A DNA stretch of 25,761 nt, from assembly GCA_964409165.1 (NCBI GenBank), contig CAYPCH010000046.1, positions 1 through 25,761 on the forward strand, written 5' to 3'. Shown here in pieces: positions 1 to 12,500 of this stretch; positions within the stretch are counted from its first letter, which is position 1, and each line of letters opens with the position of its first letter. Under the pieces are notes generated by a model. That model saw only the letters and a program-made list of their open reading frames with translations, searched no databases and had not been told where the DNA came from. Origin of the DNA: CAYPCH01 sp964409165 (GTDB lineage: Bacteria; Bacillota; Clostridia; Acetivibrionales; Acetivibrionaceae). The position numbers were made by a program, and so were the translations under genes.

Positions 1-1
1 A

Positions 2-412
2 AAGGGAACAAGACTTGCAACATATGCCGCAAGATGTATAGAAAACGAAATATTGATGCAAATTAGATCAACTAAAAAATTTCAGAGCGAAGTCTCTCTA
101 CAGGACCCAATAGGAGTTGACCGAGAAGGGAACGAAATAGCACTTATTGATGTCATTGGTAATGAAACAGAGTCTGTCGTTGACGAGGTCGAACTGAAAA
201 TGCAGGTTAAACGCTTATATAATAAAATGAAAGCAGTATTGAAAAAAAGGGAAAAAGTGGTCCTCGAACTAAGATACGGCCTTTTAAACGGGTCAAGCAA
301 AACGCAAAGAGAAATCGCTAAAATGCTTGGCATTTCAAGATCCTATGTATCAAGAATCGAAAAAAAGGCCATCAAAAAACTTGGAAAAGAACTTAAATCC
401 GAAGGTTGTTAA
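2..412 (+). CDS. sigK: RNA polymerase sporulation sigma factor, sigma-K type (3' part; 5' end outside the window)
   Basis: The reading frame is open from base 2 with no stop, so this is the C-terminal 136 residues of a gene that starts upstream of the window. The first residues, KGTRLATYAARCIENEILM, are the sigma-70 region 2.3/2.4 helix that contacts the -10 element. The next stretch, SLQDPIGVDREGNEIALIDV, is the SigK/SigE-type linker. The end (TQREIAKMLGISRSYVSRIE) is the region 4.2 helix-turn-helix that reads the -35 box. In spore formers this factor directs late mother-cell genes such as coat and cortex functions. A TTG/ATG near base 53 could look like a start, but the conserved residues before it show it is internal. 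The gene converges on the giant gene at 567-13037. SigK over SigE or SigG is inferred from the linker and C-terminus; the pro-sequence is not visible. Confidence 0.88.
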   Translation, partial: KGTRLATYAARCIENEILMQIRSTKKFQSEVSLQDPIGVDREGNEIALIDVIGNETESVVDEVELKMQVKRLYNKMKAVLKKREKVVLELRYGLLNGSSKTQREIAKMLGISRSYVSRIEKKAIKKLGKELKSEGC

Positions 413-476
413 CAAAAAACTTCGGGACATCAAATCCCTCGCTTTTTGCCGGATTTCCTTTCAAGAAATTGCCCTA
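413..476 (-). terminator. Terminator module copy A (two hairpins plus U-tract), 3' of the giant gene
   Basis: Read on the minus strand, this holds a small hairpin (ATTTCTTGAAAGGAAAT), then GGGA...TCCC closing a short loop, then GAAG and a run of six T. It lies just after the long hairpin at 478-517, so the giant gene has two terminators in series. The sequence is clearly related to 18938-19005 on the plus strand, sharing TGAAAGGAAATCC and GATGTCCCGAAG at matching spacing. Confidence 0.6.
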
Positions 477-477
477 A

Positions 478-517
478 AAATAAAATTTCGCACCCATTAG
501 GGTACGAAATTTTATTT
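478..517. terminator. Bidirectional terminator between convergent sigK and the giant gene
   Basis: A 13-bp perfect stem (AAATAAAATTTCG with its complement), then one C/A mismatch, ACCC/GGGT and a 4-nt ATTA loop. The arms are A/T-rich at the base, so either strand gives a stem followed by U-rich RNA. It sits between the 3' ends of two converging genes. Confidence 0.8.
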
Positions 518-566
518 AGTGGATTTTACTCAAAGAGACTTATATTATTTGATTTTAAAAACTCGT

Positions 567-3500
567 TTATTTAACTCTTGTAGCTGCCATTATATCTCCA
601 TAAGCCCAATGGTTTATATCTACATCTGCAAATCGGCTTTCAACTCCATTTAGCGGTTTGATGCCTATTATCCTGTTTATAAGAGTAACACATTCAGAGC
701 GTTTTATATGCCAATCCGGTTTGAAGGTTCCATCTGGATATCCCTTAATATATCCTTTGGATATAAGCCTGTTCATATAACTCTGTGCCCAGTGCCCTGT
801 AACATCTGATAAATTGTTGCTGTTTATGGTATCAGTTGTTTTAATATCCATAAAGTTACACATTACTACTGAAAGTTCAGCTCTTGAAATATATCTGTCT
901 GGTCTATAGGTATTATCCTCGTAGCCTTTGAAATACCCCTTCCTTACTGCATGAGATATTGCCCAGCTTGCCCAATGCTCTTTTGTTACATCACCAAATT
1001 CTGTATCAATCAAAGCATATTGTGAAAAACCGTCCAGATTTGCAAGTATAACGGCCAACTCAGCTCTGGTTATGCTTTGCTCAGGCCTGAAGGTGTTATC
1101 CTCATATCCCTTCATGTAAGCATTCAGTTCACCTATCTCTATTGCAGGTACATCAGATGGTTCCGGCTCAACAACTACCGGCACATATGTTGGTGTTGAA
1201 GTTAGAGTCGGCGTTGGTGTCTCAGTCAGCAGTGGTGTTGATGTTGGTGTTGCTTCCGGTGCAACGCCAACACCGGATGAACCTCCCGGTGACTTCCCTG
1301 ATGAATTGCCCGGCTTCGATGTACTTTCAGGTTTTTTAGTTGGTGTCGGTGTTGTTGCTTCTGTTGGTGCAGGTGTCACAGTCACTATTGGAGTTACTGC
1401 TGGTGTGGGTGCTGGTTCATCTGTTGTTTCTGCTGTTGGCTCTGGTATTGTAGGTATGGGAGTTGTTCCCTGCGTAGGTTCGGGCGTAGGTTTCGGCGTT
1501 ACTTCCGGTGTCACTGTCGGAGTCGGTTCCGGCGTCTTTGTCGGTGAAGGAGTTTCCAGTTGGAATTCAGCTGGTCTGATAACTGTAAAATCGACGTTGT
1601 TTAAATAACTCGATTCGCCCTGTGGAACTTCAACTTTCGCATATAATCTTGCCCTATCCGATATCATTTGATTGTTAACTTCAAAATCCAGTACTACAGT
1701 TTTTTCCTCCAAGGGTCTCAAATTATTTATCTCTTTTGTATTTACAATGTTCTCAAACTCCTTATCTGTTGAAATATAGACTTTAGCTGTCTCAATACTG
1801 CTATAACCTGCATTTTTTACATCAACATAAGCGTAGCCTGCATTCTCAGGGTATATTTCATTATCTACTCCTGTGATTTCTGCATCAGTATAGCTTATTG
1901 ATAACTCAGTGGTATTATTATCAGGATTGCTGTCATTGGCAGTTTCGGCAACCACTCTGAGATTAGTTCCTTGACAATTCTTAGGAACAGTCCAATTAAA
2001 CTCTGACAATACAGTATTTCCATGACTAAGGGTAACTTCAGGCATATCCCTAGAATCGATCAACTTATCTCCATCATACAAAGACACCTTTATTCCCCTT
2101 ACCGTCAGATCTCCTATGTTTTTAACTGCTGCCACAACAGTTGTCTGCTCTCCCGGAAGAGGCATACTATCACTAAAATACAATCCACCATCCGGAACAG
2201 CAATATCATATCTTCGGGTATAAACAGTTGAGGTCAATGAAGTACCATCCTTGTAATAAGCATTCTTTTCCTCATCAAGTCCATATACAGTTTTATTGTA
2301 CACCGCCATAATTTTATCATCAAATCCTGCAACTGATACATATTTCGGTACTTCCATGGAGTTGAATTCAACCTCAATCCCCTGCGTCCAGGTTGATGTT
2401 TCCTCTTCAAACGTACTGATAAAAAGTCTGTGTTCTCCGGCTAAAGGCTTTGTCCATGCCAGTACAACACCTTCATCAGTGTTTGTAGCGCTAAGTTCGG
2501 TAATATCTTCTGCCTGGGTTGAGTTGATTATAATTTGTGCTCCATACAGTCTTTCCAATGATACCATGTATATCTTTTCGTCATTTTGCCAGAATACTGT
2601 AGGCTCATCATTCTCCAACGCAATTACAGGGTGCTTGTCTTCATACATATTGTCAAGCAACTCTACCGGTCTAGACCAGTTCATACCGTCAAATCCGGTA
2701 TAATACAGTTTGTATGTACCATCTTCCGAATGTGCATTTGTGACAAATACATAGTACGCTTTGCCATTATGTAAGAACAAATCACTTTCAAAAACATTAG
2801 CCGAACCGGTTATAAACGCTTCAGGTTCACTCCATCCATTACCGTCATTGTATACATAATATACATCATCAGACTTCACAGCGTCACCTGTTACAAGCTT
2901 ATCCTTGTTATTAACCCAGGTTGCCATTGCCTTTCCTTCTTTTGCCGCAATTTTCGGAAGCTTGTTTAAACCTTCTGTTTTTTCAGATAAAACACTCTCC
3001 CATTTCTTTGAATCTGAATCATATCTGGCTATATCAATTCCCATTTTTGCCATAACATTTTGTGTTATATCATCTTCTGTCAAGAAGGATGTTTCGCCCA
3101 TTTCTTCCGTCATATCAAGCCATGCCGCATATATGTTTTCACCATCAACCGAAATATCCGGGAATGCATCCCCTGTACCGTCATCATCAATTTGCAACGG
3201 CTCTGACCATTTTCCACCTTTATATATTGAGTAGTGTACAGAAGTCCTGTTGTTATCAGTCCTCTTTGCATCATCACCTATGAACACCATTATCAAATCA
3301 CCGTATTCATTGGCTAAAGAGGCTATTTCTGCATCCGAATGAGGGTATGAATACTTCATTATTTCATCCTTGCCCACCCACTCCTGTTTCTCCAGATAGT
3401 CACGTGGCGCACTGGTAAACTCCTGTTCTTCACCATCAACAGGTTCTGCTGCAAACATCTTTAATGTGTCACCTATATAAGCCATAGGCTCCAATACCTC

Positions 3501-6500
3501 TCCGTTTCCTTCATATATTGTCCATGTCTCTTCTCCAAGAGTTTTCTCCTCCGAGAAAAACCACAGGTATCCGTAGTCTACCCCATAAGATAAGGTAAGC
3601 AACGTCCTCCATGTCGGAATATTTACATCCAGTTCTCCCTTTACAAAAAAGTCCCCCGAAAGCAAACCATATCCAACACTTGCACCGATAGCTCCCTTTA
3701 AAGACATAAATATATTTGCCTGTATTTCAGCCACAAGGTCATCGAGACTATTAAAATTTGAAACATCTGGCACACTTATATTTACAATAAACTGAACTCC
3801 GCCTTCTATTTCCACATAGGCATACCCGGAAAGCAAAACTCCCCCGAAAGCACCATCAATTGGCACAGTATAGCGGAATTGGACTTTTATACTTACTCCA
3901 GCTTCCAGATGCATATCCATAGATTCCAATTCCCATCTTAATGTTCTGTCATTATAAACAATAACCGCTGTATAGTATACTTTTCCGTTTGCTCCTATAT
4001 TAATGGTTCTTTTATCACTTGAACCGTCCTCATACTCCCACTTCATAAGATCTCCCAGAACTTCGCCTTCCACACCATTTTTGTTAGTAATAGTAGCTTT
4101 GGCATTGTTAAAATCATATTCAACATCCAAATCAATTTCCACATCAACCGGTATGAGTTTTGTTGTATTGAATATTCCACTTTCGTTAGGAAATGGTTTT
4201 GGTGAGTTAGCTCCAGTGAGGGCATTGAAAAATTTGTTGGCATTATTAATACCTGTTATTTTAGGATTAAAAACACTAGTTGGTGAAAGAGTATGGTCAT
4301 ATATCCAGTCAACAGTATTCAAGAAAGTCAGTTCCCGTGCCTTAACCAGTTTAGAGTCAACATAGTCGGATATAAACTCTCCATAATCTCCGGTAGTTTT
4401 AACCGCAAACTCCAGTCTGTCTCCGGGAGACATCTTTCCTTTTAAATCCAGCACAGAAATCATATTATTTCTCGATGATCCCGAATGCTTCATATTTCCG
4501 TATCTGCTAACTATTCTATACAGATATTCCGTAACCTCTCCTGCTCCTTTTAAATCAGTATCTATTCTAAATTCGGTAGAATAGCCGATGAGGTTTTCAG
4601 GAACAATAGAGCTTCTTGGTTTGCTACTGTCCGAACACCATGAAACAACCCTTGTTACTTCAGGTACTTTACTCAAATGTATTATTACATAACTTCCATC
4701 TCTCAGCTCTCTATTAATCACCTTATCCGGAAAACCTTCAGCCTTAACAGTTATACTATCCCTATCCAGCATAATATCCTCAAAATGAAATCTGCCGGTG
4801 GAATCTGTAATACAAGTATGGGAATCAATGATTACAGAAGCTCCAACAACTGGTTTTAACTCGTCTTTGTTCCATACCCATCCTGATATGGAGCCGAAAT
4901 CCTCACTTGACAAAAGATTCTGATCCAATATCCGAACTTTCTGCTCATCGGATATGTTCATATCGGATGTAACCTTTATGTTGAAGTAACTCGTACCAGT
5001 GTCATTTACAGTTACTCCATCAATACTTCCGCCCCTATAAATATATTCTCCGTTATCATCTGTAGTTATTTCCTGCAATACATCAAACAGACCGTCATCT
5101 ATAGTTAGTTTGCAAGCTTCCTTTACTATTACATCTTTTGAAATACCCCTGCCTGTTTTTATAAGAAGATCAGGCATTACATCATTTTCACCGGAACGGC
5201 GTTTGACCAGATCCAGCAAATCGCGTTCATATTCTCTGCCCGTATCCGGGTCTATAACGAATATATTAGGCTTAACTCTTCCAAAGGTACCATATTCCAC
5301 AGACCTTATTTCTATAGGAATATTCATTCCTCCCAAAGCTTTGGCAGTATACTCTTTAAGATATAGGCGAACATCATTGTTATCCCCAAACTTTTCAGGT
5401 TCAACTGAAAACTCGGACCACAGTATTTCCCCTGACTTTATAACCTCAAAGGAGGTATTAATCAAATGCATATCTCTCGATGTCTTATAGCTTCTTAAAT
5501 GCTTCGAATCCTGCATATTTATCCTCGGTCTGTTCAAATCCGAACTTTTTGCATTTTCAAACCCTACTCTGTAGAGCAGAACATCATTGGAATACTTCTT
5601 ATCTTCCACCTCGATAATTAGTTTAAGCCCTGAACTTCCTTCCACCATAACAGGTTCTTTTGATTCAAATCTTGCAGAAATCTCTTCGTTGAATGACTCA
5701 AGTAATCCGCTGAAATCAGCAGATATGTTATAGCTTCCTGCTTTATCGCCTCGGACTATCCAGTTTAAACACTTATTCTCATTGGCGGATAATGTACCTA
5801 TTTCAATCCTTTCCCTATTTCCACCTACTACTGTAAGACCATTAGGCGTATTCAAGTTTACAACACAGTTTTGTATATCATAATCTCCTTGGGTATTCAG
5901 AAGCTGAAGCTTTACATCAAAGAAATCCTTGAGCCATGTTACAGAACCCGGTACATCCAACAATACCGTCACCGGAGCCCTGCTTCCGGGAGAATTTTGA
6001 CGTGGAACACTCCCTACATATACCGTCCTGTTACCAACTGTATATCCACTGACACGTGGAATAGTTGATGTGCGTGATGCAGGAGATATGTGGGAGATTG
6101 TATAAGGCTTGTTATCATAAACAAGATTAATCTCATACCTGAAAACATTTTGATTTCCAGGTGCTGTAACATCAATACCCGCATTCTTTATTTCCTCAAG
6201 AGTCATCTTTGTAGCAGTAAGGCTTCCTACAACCAGCTGAGACTCTCTTAAAATAAGCTTCAAATTATTTATCTTGTCCGTTTCAACCAAGACCTCTTCC
6301 TGAGAAGGAGAGTATCCCTCTTTGAAGGAGCCTATTTTGTAGGTTCCAGGCTCCAATTTCAGTGATATATTTCCATTATGATCCGTTGTCTTTTTGTATT
6401 GGTTTTCCTCACCGAGATTTATGTAGACATCTGTATATGGAAGCCTCTTACCGTTATTGTCTTCAATGGACACACTCACTGTGCCGGCAGTACCTTTTTT

Positions 6501-9500
6501 AATTATGGTTATAAGCCTGGTAGCCTGGCTTTCATTTCCTGATGAGTCTATAACCTTAAGTGTTACAGTGTATGTGCCCTCTTTACTGTAAGAATGGTTA
6601 ATACCTACTCCCGAAAGCACCGTACCGTCTCCTAAATCCCATTCATAACCTTCTATTTTCACATTATCATAAGATGATGCTGCATCAAAATCTATAATTG
6701 TATCAATTTCAGCAGATGATATGCAGTTTATAACGGCCTGCGGCAATACGTCATCTATATCAAGAGGAGATATTGCTTTGCTCTCTGACGAGGATGAATT
6801 GCCCAATCGGTCTATGGCGACCACCTTATATATATACTGATATGATGGATCCAGATTGCTGTCAATTGTCATTAGAATGGACTTTGGAAACTCCCCGACA
6901 ACAGTATAAAATTCAGATCCAAGAGTTCTGCGGTAAACCTTATAACTCTCTATATCCTCATCATCACATGACCATGATACTTTTATTTCCATGTTTTGAG
7001 CCGTCACATAAACAACAGGGCTTTCGGGTGGTACATTGTCAATTGTATATTCCCTGTACTCATACTCTCCTACATTCCCTTTCGCATCAACTGCATTGAC
7101 CCTAACCTTCAGTATCGTACCAGCCTCAAGCAGTGATGTATCCAATTCAGCAGTAAAACCATCTTCTGAATATATTGTGTTCACAGTTTTCAAATCCGTC
7201 CAGAATTCAGCATCAACACTGTATTGAGCTATAATTCTCGATAGTCTTACGTCATCCCATGCGGTTACAGCTAATGATAATTTATTTCCAATAACTGCAC
7301 TATTCTGAGGATAAACACTAGTTACTTCAGGCAACACCTCATCATTCAAATCCTCAATGCTTAGCATCAGTGCCTGCACAGGATCACTGAATTCACCTGT
7401 ATTTCCTGCAATATCATTGCAGGAAACTTTATAATAATATACCGTGCCAGCTTTTACATTCCTATCTATAAAGTTCAGTGTACTTATATTTAATGCAACA
7501 GTCTGGTATTCCCCGTCAATACTTTCTGAACGAAGCACTGTAAAACCTTTAATATACGGCTCAGAATTTATAGGCCATTTAAGTTCAATATAGTCTATCG
7601 TACTTGATACCGACACATCCTTTACCTTTTCAGGGGCGGTTCTGTCTATTATATATTGATTTGATAAAGCTCCAACCGAACTCTTGTTTCCGGCAGCATC
7701 TGTTGCAACAGCCCTTATATAGTATTCTCCCTCCCGGATAGTTGAAACCTCAAGGTTATAAGCCCATGCATACATTTTACTGGTATAGGTTAAAGTATAA
7801 TCTGTTATATCTGCCCAGTTTATGCTATCGAGCGAACCTTGCAAAGTGATGTTTTTCACTGCAACATCGTCTTCAACTGTAATAACCAAAGGTATGGTAT
7901 CCGCATAACAAGAAGGAGCGGGTTTTATTGATTTAATTACCGGAGCAACAGTATCTTCCTCCGTCTGTATATGTATTACCTGCGAAAAGTCTTCGTCGGT
8001 GCAGCCGTCACGGTCTGTCACCGTATATTTTACAATGTAATCACCGCTCTCAATGTATTCGAGTCTCCATATTGTATTGAAAACAAGACCCTGGGGAGTA
8101 ATGGCATATGACCCAACTACAGCTATTGCAGTCCATGTTTCACCCTTATCCTTTGAGTAAGCAAACGATACCTGAACATCCCTGTTTAAAATATCTTCTG
8201 CAACAGCCTTCAGTACCAATGTCTTCGCATTTGATGCTACAATATCATAACTTCCTTCATAAGCGTCTTTTATTGACGGATTAGAAGTGCTGCCGCTAAC
8301 AATAATGCTTGACTTGGAGTAATTCATCGAGGCATCAAATGCTTTTACACTGTAGCTGTATTCCGTTGATTCATTCAATCTCGTATCTGTAAATTCCGTC
8401 GTGTATGAAGTTCCAACTTTGTTTCCATTTCTGTAAACCTCATAGCCTGAAACATATACGTTGTCAGTTGCTGCATCCCATGAAAGAGTTATACTTTTTC
8501 CTGCCCGGAAACTAACCTTTAAATTCTGAGGTTCGCTAGGTGCTACAGTATCTCCTACCGTCACAACTATTTCAACCAGTTCGGATTTATTTCCCGCAAT
8601 ATCGGTTGCCTGCACCTGGTAAATATATGTTTTTCCTTGTATAAGACCCAATGCAAGGTATTCAGTACCTAAGTATTGGCTTTCTATAAGCTTTCCATCT
8701 CTCGAAATGGTATAGCTGCATGTATTGTTATCCATTACATCCCAAGATATTCTCACAGAGTTGGTACTCTGGGCTACTGTGGTATAATTTATCAATACAG
8801 GCGCTACTGTATCAATTCTAGTGTAATACCTAGTGCTGCTATATCCCTTTGAATCTAAAGCATAAATAAGGTAATAACCGTCTTTTACATTACTAAGCAT
8901 GCCCTCAAAATTACCTTTGCCATTTGCAAGAGCAGTAACAGTTAACGGCACCCCTGTCACATAAGAACCGTTTCCCTTGAGCTGATACATAAGTATTGTA
9001 ACATTACTGTCTGCTGTTGCATTACTGCCCGAAATTGTAATACTATTTTTAGAATAGACCGAATCCAAAGGATTAATTTTTATTGTATTCACAGGTTTTT
9101 CAATAACGGGCATTTCCTTTAAAACAACTGTTTCAGAGCCAGTTATATTTCCCGCCTCATCCACCGTGTAAAAGTCAATGCCATACAAGGTTGCTGCCAT
9201 GTTTCCGGGTATTAAAGCAGAAAAAACATCAGTATCTCCTTCCCTTTCAAGCTTCAACTGTTGCCGCTGCACATTCTTCGGCCATTGAGCCATTGGGCTG
9301 TATACTTGGGAAACCCCCATAGCCATAACAACTGCACCTTCAAAGTAAAGCACTGCCCACATGGAATCAGGGTTGCCTTTTGCATTTGCGGATACTATAA
9401 GATCGTCATAATATGTCTTATTTGCTTCTGGCGAAATAACAGAAATTGCATGTTCATATTCCTGCAAATAGGCTTTAAAAGTTACTATTTCACTCTCATT

Positions 9501-12500
9501 CCCATAATCATCAGAAAATTGAAAATAAAGTACTTTTTCCTTTAAAGGATTTGAAAACTCATACTCAATACTATTTTTTACAGTCGTATAATCCTTTTCC
9601 TTAAGCTCTTCAATGTTTTCAGAGTAACGCATCGTGTTATAGTACATGGTTCTTATAACTAATTCTACGTTATTAGTTGAAATCACAGCATTTTTATTTC
9701 CCGAATCAACCCACTCTTTTGCAAGAATTGAAGGTCTCAGCTTAAGCGAACTCTGATAATAAAAGTATACCGCTCCTATTACCCTCCCATTTTGCTTGAC
9801 AGCAACACTGTAATTACCGATAGGCAAACCATCCATATTGTCGTTATTGAGCTCTAAAATGTTTTCTCCTGTTCTTTTTATAAGCGGAATGTTCTCTTTA
9901 ACCCTGACTGCCTCCGCCACGTCCGAAATATCTGCAGTGTATGATGCTTCATCACTGAAATTCCTTCCGTAGATAAGATATGGAACTCCACTTTCTACAT
10001 AATTAGCATAAGGCTCTGAACTCCGCATTGAAACTGTATAATTCACAGAGCTTTTCAGAACGCCGTCAGAACTGTACATTCTGAACACATAATCCTTATA
10101 ACTTAAGGGCTTATCCAATTTCAAATCCATATACTTAATATTGCCTGAACCATTCCTTTCACTGCCGTCTACAATGCTTGAGCCAATAATATTATCCAGA
10201 TTATCCTTTATATCAAAAGTAAATCCCTCAGTTATTCTGCAGGAGGATAACCCTATAGTTATGAACTCACTATCATATACGGCCTTCTGCACTGTAAAAC
10301 TAGCTACTTCATAAGATTCAATTGTTTTTATTTTTTTATCCAAGCTGTATTTAGTTTCACCTGTACTTAAATACAATTCATATACTCTGTCGATAGGAAA
10401 ACTGGATATATCTGTTTTTATTGAAATATCCTTATACCTATCATCATAATGGACATCTGAAGTAACAAAGGAACCAACCTCAATTTCTTCTTTTGTTTCA
10501 GTATCAACCATAAGAAGTGTTAAAGGCTCGGAATTGTTTCTTACCCAGTTTAAGCTCAGTTCCAAAGGCTCTTTTACCGATAAATCATACGTAACATTTG
10601 TGCCTGTAGGGCTTTCACTAGATGAATAAGAACAATAATGCTCAAGCTCGCAATCCCAGTTTAAAATCTGCTCGACCGAGTTGTAAAAATATTCATAATT
10701 GTTACCGTTTATCCTAATATAGTATTTCGTATCCTCCTTTAACGCTTTTGTTACATTCATTGTACCCTTGAGCATTATTTGACTGATGCTGTACCCAGGG
10801 TTGGAATTATATAAAGAGGCATTTTTTATAATGGTATCTTTATCAATGCTTCCGTATACTTCATTATCTGCAACCAATTCAATGTCCAGATTTTGGTTAT
10901 CCATACCCATAATTCCATTTTCTATTTCATACCCGGTTATGGTAAACTCAAATTCCCCACCAGCTTGTGGCAATACAGGAGGATAAAAAATAATAGATTT
11001 ATCAATATCCGCATTATATGATGAATCTGGCATATAAAAGCCAATACTTGAGGTGTACTCCTCATTGTTTGCGCTAGGTCTTTTATATGTGAATTCAATT
11101 TCATATGAACCGTCAGGCGTCAGTATAGGCATTTCACTTTTCTCAGGGAAATCCAATATGAAAGTACTTTGTTCATTTGGTTTTATTTTCTTTATATGTG
11201 AAAGAGGAATTCTCAAGCTGTCGTTATTCCTGTATAGAACAGCATCATACTCCAATTCTGTGTTGCATTCATACGTAGATACACTTATAATTGAGTCTTC
11301 ATTATCCAATACTTTCACTGCCCTAAGACTCAAATAATCTGAAGAGAAAGAAGGTTGCAAATTAACCTCTTGCACATTTGCATAAAATGTTTTGGGATAG
11401 CTGATTTTCAAGGAGTATAGTTCTCCGGCTTTCAACTTCCTATTTAGCTTCAAATTATACCGGATCTGTGAAAAATCAGCTCCTGAATATTCGTATGCAT
11501 AATCCATCTGTGTTGTCATAACGCTTCCTGATAAGTCCACCAAATCGACTTTAATGTCATCAGGATTTGCAGTTCTTAAATTACCGAAAGTGGCATAAAT
11601 AATTAAATTAGTGCTTGATTCATAAATTGAGTTATATGAAATACCATCAAGTATCAAACTATCTACAGGAACCAATTTAGCTGAGGTTTCATACTCTGAT
11701 ACTCCTGTAACAAGCCTAATATCATAATTTTTATCAATTTTTAAATTTCCATTAAAACTCATATCTGAAACTTCTGAATAGTAAAGTGTCCTAGAGAAAA
11801 TCCCGGATTTATATTCATGATAAGTGGTTGTATAATAATTAAAATAAGAACTATAGTTAATATGGGTGTTATAAATACGTTTGACACTGCTTGTCCCCAT
11901 TATTTTATCACCGTCGAGCAGTATAAACTTTCCCTTGTCGATGTTTACATCATTGAAAAATACTCTTGAACCCATGTAAGAGCTATAAGACGTACTATTT
12001 ACAGGTACATGCACAATAACAGGATTGCCTATCTTCACATCAGCTTCACATGTATCTGCAACTATATTCCCAAGTGTATCCTTACAGGTTATTTTTACAG
12101 TATATTCACCATAATCAACACGCTTGCTGAATTCGCATATGAATTGGAGCATGTTGTCATTTGGTATGCCTGTTGCCCCTCTTATGTATCCCTGCGGAAT
12201 TTCTTCTATTTTATCAATTAGTACTCCATCCTGTAACAGCTCCGCTTCAATAAGTATATCTCTGTCTAAAACATCGAACAAGATATCTGCCGGAGCCTCC
12301 GGAACACTGACAACCACCGAGGCATTGTCTTCCTCTGTATATGTGTTGTCAACAATTATATAATTGAGAACAGTATCAACCGGTTGGTACCGTGTCACTG
12401 AAAACTCTGTGGAAGACTCCAAACTTACAGAAGAAAGGCTTATTTCATACTGTTGCCCCTCATAAAGCTTGCAGGCCATTGAACTGCTAATTTCCGGATA

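Noticed and set aside
53..412. Short complete regulator starting at base 53
   Set aside because: The frame is open to the window edge and upstream codons encode conserved sigma region 2, so this is a truncated view of a longer gene.
1306..1608. 100-codon plus-strand Gly/Val frame opposite the Pro/Thr linker
   Set aside because: Complement of low-complexity linker codons inside the giant gene; no start signals.
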